A DNA stretch of 64,000 bases from Bacteroidia bacterium. GTDB lineage: Bacteria; Bacteroidota; Bacteroidia; Bacteroidales; Paludibacteraceae. This document shows positions 1-5,991 of this stretch, one piece after another; within the stretch, counting starts at the first letter, position 1; each line of letters opens with the position of its first letter. The notes below the pieces were generated by a model, which was not told the origin of the DNA, made no database searches, and was given only the letters and a program-made list of their open reading frames with translations. Location of the stretch: the NCBI GenBank assembly GCA_009929375.1, contig SAAO01000022.1, positions 1-64,000 on the forward strand. The letters are read 5' to 3'. The position numbers and the translations under genes were made by a program.

Positions 1-177
1 CAGGAAGGCAATGATGCTCAGGAGGTATTTTTAAACGATTATTTCGAACAAAAATTGAATTATATCCACTATAATCCGGTAATAGCCGAATTTGTAAATA
101 GCCCTGAAGATTATCGCTACAGTTCTGCTATCGATTGGGCAGGAGGTAAAGGATTATTAGACGTAACTATTGTGTAA
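1..177 (+). CDS. C-terminal end of a RAYT (REP-associated tyrosine transposase), cut by the window edge
   Basis: The first 58 codons are open in frame 1 and end at TAA. The translation carries the hallmarks of the C-terminus of Bacteroidetes Y1/IS200-like RAYT transposases: a helix with NYIHYNPV, then SPEDYRYSSA and a short GGKGLLDV tail. The catalytic HUH and tyrosine lie upstream of the window, so it cannot be judged whether the gene is intact. RAYTs are single-copy transposases that act on nearby REP palindromes. The CGACGGG/CCCGTCG hairpin just downstream at 218-240 fits that role. The alternative is a decayed remnant. Confidence 0.8.
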   Translation, partial: QEGNDAQEVFLNDYFEQKLNYIHYNPVIAEFVNSPEDYRYSSAIDWAGGKGLLDVTIV

Positions 178-217
178 GCAGTAGCAAAGGCGGATTACAA
201 ATCCTGATATTACATTC

Positions 218-240
218 CGACGGGTTTACAAAACCCGTCG
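218..240. repeat. REP-like perfect palindrome, 10-bp arms
   Basis: CGACGGGTTT (218-227), loop ACA, then AAACCCGTCG (231-240). It lies 40 bp after the RAYT stop codon. The same CGACGGG/CCCGTCG theme recurs, less perfectly, at 1928-1952 and 4152-4183. There is no T-tract, so a REP element is more likely than a terminator. Confidence 0.75.
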
Positions 241-277
241 AACGAGCGCCATTATTTGCTCATTCAAAGGGCATATC
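241..277 (-). repeat. Interspersed repeat, copy 1 (inverted)
   Basis: On the minus strand this reads ATATGCCCTTTGAATGAGCA followed by AATAATGGCGCTCGTT. It matches 563-598 at 33 of 36 positions in the opposite orientation. It abuts the palindrome 218-240. Confidence 0.75.
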
Positions 278-562
278 AGTGAAGACAGTTAAGCGGTTCG
301 GCAAACTCAAACAAGTTTGGTTTGCACTCACCTTGCACAAAATTGACATTGGAAGAGTTGCTTTTCTTCTCTTAATTGTTTGATTTTAACTGCAAGTAGC
401 ATACTTGTTACTATAAACATTGGCATTGGGTTGTCAGATTATGTCAAAGATAGATGTTTATTCACAAAAAAAGGCTCAAAATGCAAAACACAAAGGCAAT
501 TAATTTACAAAAAAATCACCTGATTCCGACAATTTGTGTCAATCAATCACCTGCCTCCACGT

Positions 563-600
563 ATATGCCCTATATATGAGCAAATAATGGCGCTCGTTCC
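563..600 (+). repeat. Interspersed repeat, copy 2
   Basis: Contains ATGAGCAAATAATGGCGCTC. It is the closest match to copy 1, with which it forms an inverted pair about 285 bp apart. It is followed directly by the mosaic block at 601-658. Confidence 0.75.
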
Positions 601-934
601 CGTTGTACGTGTGCAGAACTTAGTGCTTAGGAGATGGCCTATCTGTTTGGGGGGGTGCTTTATAAGTTGTTTTAAAAACTATAATATACAAAGTGAGTAA
701 ATTTATTTCTCAGCCCCAAATATACAACTATACTGCAAATGGATAAGCGCACACCTAATGCTATGCTCATTGTGATCTGATATGGGTATAGCTTTCGTTT
801 TATGTACAAAGTATGCCGGCTATACTATAATACATAGATAATACATATACAATACATTAAAAAAACATAATAAACACATATTTATATAGGTATATGTCAA
901 ATTTGTATTATGTTAGTATATAAAAAGATTTTAG

Positions 935-942
935 TATCTTTG
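935..942 (+). promoter_or_regulatory. Putative Bacteroidetes -7 box for the gene at 1013
   Basis: TATCTTTG fits the Bacteroidetes -7 consensus TAnnTTTG and lies about 70 nt before the ATG at 1013. No TTTG sits at the ideal 19-21-nt spacing; the nearest candidate is TTAG at 913-916. The surroundings are very AT-rich. Confidence 0.45.
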
Positions 943-1012
943 TGTATATAACAAGTACTTGTTAGAGATATTGGTTAAAGCAAACATATATTCAACAGCA
1001 GGAGGCAAAATA

Positions 1013-1822
1013 ATGGCTATTGTAAAAGGAACATTTGTAATGACGGGTAGTTTTGGGAATGCAAGTTTCTATACTATGCGTGGCAGCGATAAAGTAATTG
1101 TGCGTACAAAGGGTGGTGCTTCGAAGAGTAAAATAAAAAACTCACCGCAATTTGCAGCTCTGCGCAAACAGCAAAAAGAGTGGAGTGGATGTGCAAAATT
1201 TGGTTCGGTAACACGCTATGCATTTGGTGGTTTACACCGCCTGGCCGATTACAATATCACTCCGGTGCTCAATGGTATTGGCAAAAAGCTGATGAAGTTA
1301 GATACCGAGTCGGAAATTGGTAAACGATATTTGCGTCTTAGTACCTACAAAGGGGCTCTGGAAGGCTTTAATCTGAACAGAAATTATCCGCTCAACACAG
1401 TTTTGCGTATATTGCCCGGCGTGAGGCTCGATAGCGATAAATTCGAAGTAGAGATATTTATACCCAGAATAAATACGACCATCGACTTGCTGAATGTACA
1501 AAAGCTACCTTTTTTCAGACTTATTGTTTCGCTGGGCATTGTGTCGGACCTTGCATTCAATGCCGATATAAACGACTATGTAGCCATTGTGCCACAGGTG
1601 CACGGCATCAGCGAAGTACAAACGGGAAAATGGCATAGCACGCAAACCATAGTGGAGGCACACAGTATAAAAGCAGCTTTCAGCCCTGATGATATAGAAG
1701 GCAATACCAACGAAATAACTCTGTTGGCCTGCCTGGCTGTGGAGTTTGGCAATGTGGGCTTTACAGGCGAACCTGTAGAGGTGAAATACGCGGGTAGTGC
1801 CAGGGTAATTGCAGTAGGTTAA
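1013..1822 (+). CDS. Uncharacterised Bacteroidetes protein, 269 aa
   Basis: I cannot name this family, although its style (MAIVKGTF, FYTMRGSDKVIVRTKGG, then a basic helix, then ALEGFNLNRNYPL) resembles uncharacterised proteins I have seen in Bacteroidetes genomes. There is no signal peptide, membrane segment or nucleotide-binding motif. The N-terminal third is basic (many K/R and a KSKIKNSPQF stretch) and the C-terminal half looks beta-rich. An in-frame TTG lies 54 nt upstream (959), but the ATG at 1013 is preferred because GGAGG stands 8 nt before it. The gene stands alone between REP-like repeats, with no operon partner. The strong Shine-Dalgarno sequence is unlike most genes in this window. 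It could be a mobile or accessory gene; no function is proposed. Confidence 0.75.
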   Translation: MAIVKGTFVMTGSFGNASFYTMRGSDKVIVRTKGGASKSKIKNSPQFAALRKQQKEWSGCAKFGSVTRYAFGGLHRLADYNITPVLNGIGKKLMKLDTESEIGKRYLRLSTYKGALEGFNLNRNYPLNTVLRILPGVRLDSDKFEVEIFIPRINTTIDLLNVQKLPFFRLIVSLGIVSDLAFNADINDYVAIVPQVHGISEVQTGKWHSTQTIVEAHSIKAAFSPDDIEGNTNEITLLACLAVEFGNVGFTGEPVEVKYAGSARVIAVG

Positions 1823-1840
1823 TTTTACTTCTCTACACGG

Positions 1841-1878
1841 ATCTGCCCTTTAAATGAGTAAATAATGGCGTGCGTTCC
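1841..1878 (+). repeat. Interspersed repeat, copy 3
   Basis: Contains CCCTTTAAATGAGTAAATAA followed by TGGCGTGCGTTCC. It is a diverged direct copy of 563-600, placed just after the stop codon of the uncharacterised gene. Confidence 0.7.
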
Positions 1879-1891
1879 CTAGTGCTCAAGC

Positions 1892-1929
1892 ATATGTTCT
1901 TTAAATGAGCAAATAATAGCATACGTTCG
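1892..1929 (+). repeat. Interspersed repeat, copy 4
   Basis: Contains TTTAAATGAGCAAATAATAG followed by CATACGTTCG. It sits 13 nt after copy 3 and runs straight into a CGACGGG-type hairpin, just as copy 1 abuts a palindrome. Confidence 0.7.
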
Positions 1930-1952
1930 ACAGGATTTTTTTAATCCCGTCG
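1928..1952. repeat. REP-like hairpin with one mismatch
   Basis: CGACAGGATT (1928-1937), loop TTTTT, AATCCCGTCG (1943-1952). Nine of ten pairs match (A1932 faces C1948). It shares the CGAC..GTCG ends with the palindrome at 218-240. Confidence 0.6.
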
Positions 1953-2064
1953 GAATGTAACATAAGGATTTTTTAATCCCCTAAGCTACAATTGTAAATT
2001 AAGAAGATATTTATAATTTTGTGGCAGTAAAAAATAATCGGTATCATATCGGAACACAGTTATT

Positions 2065-2147
2065 CCCTTTGGTCATGACCGTTGGTTCCTTATAGTATAT
2101 TCCGCCGGGATTCGGAATTACTCCCTATGGTCGTGACCGCTGGTTCC
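2065..2147 (+). repeat. 25-bp direct repeat pair
   Basis: CCCTTTGGTCATGACCGTTG (2065-2084) plus GTTCC, and CCCTATGGTCGTGACCGCTG (2123-2142) plus GTTCC. They differ at 3 of 25 positions with 58-nt periodicity. GGTCATGACC in the first copy is itself a perfect palindrome. Confidence 0.7.
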
Positions 2148-2870
2148 CGTCGAACGTGTGCGAAGCTAAATGCTTTGTATAGCATATCTGTTTGGGCGTG
2201 GCAGGGATGCCAATTGTAATCGAATAATTGTATTTCAGAAGTGACTGGCCTTGCTAATGTAGGTAACTATTCGTTACAGGTATTAGTAAGGCTTTGTCGT
2301 TTAATTTAGCGCAAAGAAAATCTCTTACTGATGTGGCATCATCCCGTCGACCCTGCGCCATGCCTGCCGCTTTAAATAGCATATCTTTTTGGTCGGATAT
2401 ACTCACAACGACCAGTACCCTTCAATACTTTGTTCAATTTGTCCTTTTTGCTTATTTCCCTATAATTTTTATTGCAGAATCAGGATTTACACTTGTGCAG
2501 AATCAGGATTTACACCAATCGAAAAATGAAAAATTGAATTTAACTTTGACAGCGAATTCAGATTGTTTCTTATTCCTGTTTTTGCAGTGTGAGATTTTCT
2601 GATTCAAAGTCACTAAATATAGGTATATCTTTTTGAGTCGTATGCTCTGCCTGAAAATGTTTTCAATCGGAAAATAATCTGTTACTTTGGCAAAAGCCTT
2701 TGGTTCGGGTGCGAAGGCTGAAATACGATATAGTGCGGTTTATCAGGCAGTGGTGGCGAACAAGTTGGGGTTTTAAAATTGATATGGGAAACTAAAATGT
2801 AAAATATATGATTAAAACTACTCTTTTTTTCGAACAAGGATTTGTAAAATTAAACTCAGGAGGTATTACA

Positions 2871-4097
2871 ATGAAAAAACTTATTTTATTCGCGGCAATT
2901 ATGATTTGCTCTGTAAATTTAGCCAATGCGCAAACAAAAGGCGTAAATGTAGCTTTGAACAAGCCTGCTACTGCAAGTGCTTCAACCACTTCTGAGATTC
3001 CGGCTTATGCTTTTGATGCTGACATAAATACCAACTGGTGTGCACCGGGATATGATGGTTGGCTTAAGGTGGATTTGCAAGACAAATATTTAGTTGACAG
3101 TATTAAATTGTATGTCAACCAGGCAAACACAGGTAACTCTGTTCACGAAATTAAAGTCTCAAACGACTTTGAAAATTGGACAATTGTTGAAACATTATCA
3201 GGCATTACCACCAACGGACAGATTCTGACCGTAAAATTCGACGAACCATTGCTAAATGTGAGGGGTGTGATGATAAATACCACAAGTTCAACTGCATGGG
3301 TCGCATGGGCCGAAGTCGAAGTATATTCAATCGCCACACCTTCACCGGAAACCAATCTGCTTGCAAATGCCGGTGCCGAAAGCGAGTACGAAGCCTGGAC
3401 AAAAATCGATGATGGTGATGGTTGGGGTATTAATACAGTTGAATTGGGTTTAACGGGAATTCCACACAGCGGTGATAAATTTTGGGTCTCATCTTACTTT
3501 AATTGTACACTTAGTCAAACGATCGACTTGTTGGCTGCTGGTTTTAAAGAGTCGCAGCTTGATGCATCGCCTAATATAAAGGTTGGAGCATTTGTGGCTG
3601 CAAATTCGAGAACAGGTTCTTTCGCAACAATCAAACTTGAGTTGCTCGATGCAAATGACGATGTACTTTCCACGCATTATGTTTGTAATGACTTAAATAT
3701 TCTTGTAAATACTCCGTGGACAGAAAAATCGCTCATTGTGAGCAACTATGGCACTGGTGTAAGAAAACTTAAATACTATTTAATTGGAAGAGATGACCGG
3801 ATCTGGGGTGGGCATTTCGGAACACAATTCGACGATGCATTTGTGTATGTAGGGGCATCAATATCAACCGGTATTAATGACGGCACAAGCAAATCAATAT
3901 CTGTTTCGCCTAATCCTGCAAGCGACTTTATCAATATGGGAGAATATAGTGGATCAATTAAAATTTACGACATGAAAGGAAGTTTGGTATTCTCGCACAA
4001 TGCTTCTGTAAATGAACGTATAGATATTAGTTCGCTACAAAATGGAGTTTATGTGTTAAGAACAACAACGGAAAATTTCAAACTCATTAAAAAGTAA
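2871..4097 (+). CDS. Secreted discoidin (F5/8 type C) plus FBA-like protein with T9SS sorting domain, 408 aa
   Basis: Residues 1-20 are a signal peptide (KKLILFAAIM core, cleavage near ANA-Q). Residues 25-153 look like a discoidin/F5-8 type C carbohydrate-binding domain (NVALNKPATASAS start, AYAFDADINTNWCAPG, WLKVDL). Residues 162-328 resemble the F-box-associated (FBA) domain of eukaryotic Fbs glycoprotein-binding F-box proteins: NLLANAGAE, DGDGWGI, SSYFNC, QTIDLLAAGF, YGTGVRKLKYYL, HFGTQFDDAFVYV. Residues 337-408 are a type-A T9SS sorting domain (SVSPNPASDF...NGVYVLRT...KLIKK). The ATG at 2871 is chosen because AGGAGG precedes it and it starts the signal peptide; an upstream in-frame ATG at 2808 lacks both merits. 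There is no catalytic domain, so a glycan or glycoprotein binder at the cell surface is inferred. A hairpin follows the stop. Confidence 0.8.
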   Translation: MKKLILFAAIMICSVNLANAQTKGVNVALNKPATASASTTSEIPAYAFDADINTNWCAPGYDGWLKVDLQDKYLVDSIKLYVNQANTGNSVHEIKVSNDFENWTIVETLSGITTNGQILTVKFDEPLLNVRGVMINTTSSTAWVAWAEVEVYSIATPSPETNLLANAGAESEYEAWTKIDDGDGWGINTVELGLTGIPHSGDKFWVSSYFNCTLSQTIDLLAAGFKESQLDASPNIKVGAFVAANSRTGSFATIKLELLDANDDVLSTHYVCNDLNILVNTPWTEKSLIVSNYGTGVRKLKYYLIGRDDRIWGGHFGTQFDDAFVYVGASISTGINDGTSKSISVSPNPASDFINMGEYSGSIKIYDMKGSLVFSHNASVNERIDISSLQNGVYVLRTTTENFKLIKK

Positions 4098-4151
4098 GAC
4101 TGCCTGAAATTTTGTAAGGTTCGGCGCGGCCTTTAACGCTGCAAATACAAT

Positions 4152-4183
4152 AGTCCGACGGGTTAGCTTTAGCTCGTCGGACT
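4152..4183. terminator. Bidirectional hairpin between convergent genes
   Basis: AGTCCGACG (4152-4160) pairs with CGTCGGACT (4175-4183), and an inner AGCT pairs with AGCT. It lies between the stop of the discoidin protein and the 3' end of hydA, so it may stop transcription from both sides. The CGACGGG core resembles the REP palindromes at 218 and 1928, so it may be a REP element used as a terminator. Confidence 0.55.
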
Positions 4184-4215
4184 ACTATATTCACTCGTCA
4201 GCCTCTCAGCAGTAA

Positions 4216-5973
4216 TCAATAACCTCTTTCGGTATAAGTAGTGTGTAGCAAATGATGCGACAGATGGCCGAGTGGTTCTTTCAGAAAATGCTCATACAGA
4301 TACAGAATTTCCGGATTTTCGTGCGATTTTCGTAATCCCTTGTGCGCATCTTCGTAATAGATGGAATCAGCTCTGAATTTTCGCACTTCTGCATTGGTGG
4401 GGATAGGTTGTCCGCCGCCTCCCAGACAGCCTCCTGGACAGGTCATGACCTCGATAAAGGCATAAGGCGATTCACCTTTTTCAATCTGTTCCAGCAGAAT
4501 GCGTGCGTTTTTCAGGGTGTGAGCCACTGCCACCTTAATTTTGGTTCCGCTGAGATCTACTTCCGCTTCGCGAATACCTTCCATGCCACGCACGGCTCTG
4601 AAGTTTATATCGCTTAATGTTTTTCCGGTGTAAACTTCGTAGGCGGTGCGCAGTGCAGCTTCCATTACGCCTCCTGTGGCTCCGAAAATCACTGCTGCAC
4701 CCGTAGAAGTGCCCAGCGGATTGTCGAATTCCTCTACTGGTAAATGACTAAAATCGACACCTGTTTCGCGGAACATACGCGATAGCTCGCGGGTGGTAAG
4801 TACCGCATCCACATCGAAGAAACGGTCGTTTTCGGTCAGGCTCAGTTTGTCCTTCCAGTATTCGAAAGCGCCATCCATCTCGGGACGTTTGGCTTCGTAC
4901 TTTTTAGCCGTGCAGGGCATTACCGAGACTACCACTATGTTGCGCGGATCGAGTCCTGTTTTTTCTGCATAATATGTTTTAGCTACAGCGCCAAACATTT
5001 GTTGCGGCGATTTACAGGTGGATAAATGTCCCAGCGAAGCCGGAAAGAAATGTTCGATAAACTTTATCCATCCGGGCGAACATGAAGTAATCATAGGAAG
5101 CTTTCCGCCGGTTTTAATGCGGTTCAACAGTTCGTTTCCTTCCTCAATAATGGTAAGGTCGGCTGTGAAGTTTGTGTCGAAAACCTTCGAGAAACCCAGT
5201 CGGCGAAGTCCTGCCACCATTTTTCCGGTAACTAAACTGCCCGCAGCCATGCCCATTGCTTCGCCTATGCCTACACGTATGGCGGGAGCAGTTTGCACAA
5301 TTACTGTTTTTGCAGGGTTGTGAATGGCGTCCCACACTTCCGAAACCGAACTTTTCTCTGTAATAGCGCCTGTAGGGCAAACCAAAGCACATTGTCCGCA
5401 ATTGGTGCAGGCCACGCTGCCCATTGGCATATCCAGATAAGTGGCAATATGTGTTTTTACGCCACGTCCGGCAAAGTCAATGGCTTTTACAGTTTGCATT
5501 TCACTGCATACAGCCACACAACGGCCACAGAGTATGCACTTCTCCGGGTCGCGAACGAGCGAAAGCGAACTGACATCCTTTTTCAAAACTTGCTTACGGG
5601 TGCGAACAAAACGTTTGTCGGTAATGCCCATTTCGTAGGTGATGGTTTGCAATTCGCAGTTCAGGTTGCGGTCGCAGCCCAGACAATCCTGCGGATGATT
5701 GGCCAGCAACAGTTCGGTATTGATGCGGCGCGCGGTGGCAATCCGTTCGTTGTGCGTGGTGATTTCCATGCCTTCGGTCACTGTAGTGATGCACGAACGC
5801 AACAGCGAACGGGCTCCTTTTACCTCGACCACACAAATACCGCAGGATGCATTTGTCGATACATCTTTGAGGAAGCAAAGTGTGGGAATACGAATACCCG
5901 CTGTCTGACAGGCCTGAAGAATGGTTTGACCTTCGGCCACATCGTATGATTGGTTGTTGATTGTAATTTTCAT
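4216..5973 (-). CDS. hydA: [FeFe] hydrogenase catalytic subunit HydA (585 aa)
   Basis: Catalytic subunit of a cytoplasmic multimeric [FeFe] hydrogenase, 2H+ + 2e- = H2. Domain order: [2Fe-2S] ferredoxin fold (C33, C44, C47, C61); His-Cys3 [4Fe-4S] (H93, C97, C100, C106); two [4Fe-4S] ferredoxin motifs (C146/149/152/156 and C189/192/195/199); H-cluster domain with TSCSPGW (296-302), MPCTAKKYE (352-360) and TCPGGCLGGGG (511-521); C-terminal small-subunit segment (DSIYYEDAHKGLRKSH). The H-cluster cysteines C298, C354, C512 and C516 are present. The usual proton-relay cysteine of TSCCP is Ser299 here. It starts 18 nt after hydB stops, as last gene of the hydC-hydB-hydA operon. The HydEFG maturases are not in the window. 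Confidence 0.96.
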   Translation of the reverse strand: MKITINNQSYDVAEGQTILQACQTAGIRIPTLCFLKDVSTNASCGICVVEVKGARSLLRSCITTVTEGMEITTHNERIATARRINTELLLANHPQDCLGCDRNLNCELQTITYEMGITDKRFVRTRKQVLKKDVSSLSLVRDPEKCILCGRCVAVCSEMQTVKAIDFAGRGVKTHIATYLDMPMGSVACTNCGQCALVCPTGAITEKSSVSEVWDAIHNPAKTVIVQTAPAIRVGIGEAMGMAAGSLVTGKMVAGLRRLGFSKVFDTNFTADLTIIEEGNELLNRIKTGGKLPMITSCSPGWIKFIEHFFPASLGHLSTCKSPQQMFGAVAKTYYAEKTGLDPRNIVVVSVMPCTAKKYEAKRPEMDGAFEYWKDKLSLTENDRFFDVDAVLTTRELSRMFRETGVDFSHLPVEEFDNPLGTSTGAAVIFGATGGVMEAALRTAYEVYTGKTLSDINFRAVRGMEGIREAEVDLSGTKIKVAVAHTLKNARILLEQIEKGESPYAFIEVMTCPGGCLGGGGQPIPTNAEVRKFRADSIYYEDAHKGLRKSHENPEILYLYEHFLKEPLGHLSHHLLHTTYTERGY

Positions 5974-5991
5974 GATTGTAGATTTTTCAGG

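Larger units (their letters stand above)
178..1012. other. 835-nt non-coding strip with REP-like repeats
   Basis: I see no credible gene here. It contains one perfect palindrome (218-240), two inverted copies of a 36-38-bp repeat (241-277 and 563-600), a run of seven G (649-655) and a markedly AT-rich stretch from about 820 to 960 that leads into the promoter of the next gene. Positions 601-658 resemble 2148-2202, sharing the ACGTGTGC and ATCTGTTTGGG words, so the repeats form a larger mosaic unit. Confidence 0.7.
1823..2870. other. 1048-nt non-coding strip with repeats and a possible gene remnant
   Basis: Holds two direct copies of the 38-bp repeat (1841-1878 and 1892-1929), a REP-like hairpin (1928-1952), a 25-bp direct repeat pair (2065-2147), and a mosaic block (2148-2202) that resembles 601-658. 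ATAGCATATCT words recur at about 2179 and 2377. Near 2682-2776 a short open frame ending SAVYQAVVANKLGF has protein-like composition but no start, so it may be a remnant. No complete gene is supported. Confidence 0.6.

Noticed and set aside
649-655. Run of seven G as a phase-variation tract
   Set aside because: It lies in non-coding repeat sequence with no gene or promoter placed to be switched by it.
1-2400. CRISPR array
   Set aside because: The repeats are few, partly inverted, imperfect and irregularly spaced, with no cas genes; they fit REP-type elements.
2294-2602. 102-codon open frame on the plus strand
   Set aside because: It overlaps the repeat mosaic, lacks an ATG and ribosome site, and its translation has no protein-like pattern.
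2682-2776. Short open frame ending SAVYQAVVANKLGF
   Set aside because: Composition looks like a real C-terminus, but an in-frame stop lies just upstream and there is no start; too short to assign. Mentioned only as a possible remnant.
5293-5949. 218-codon frame opposite hydA, and others like it opposite hydB
   Set aside because: Shadow frames of a strongly supported hydrogenase operon; their translations lack any domain signature.
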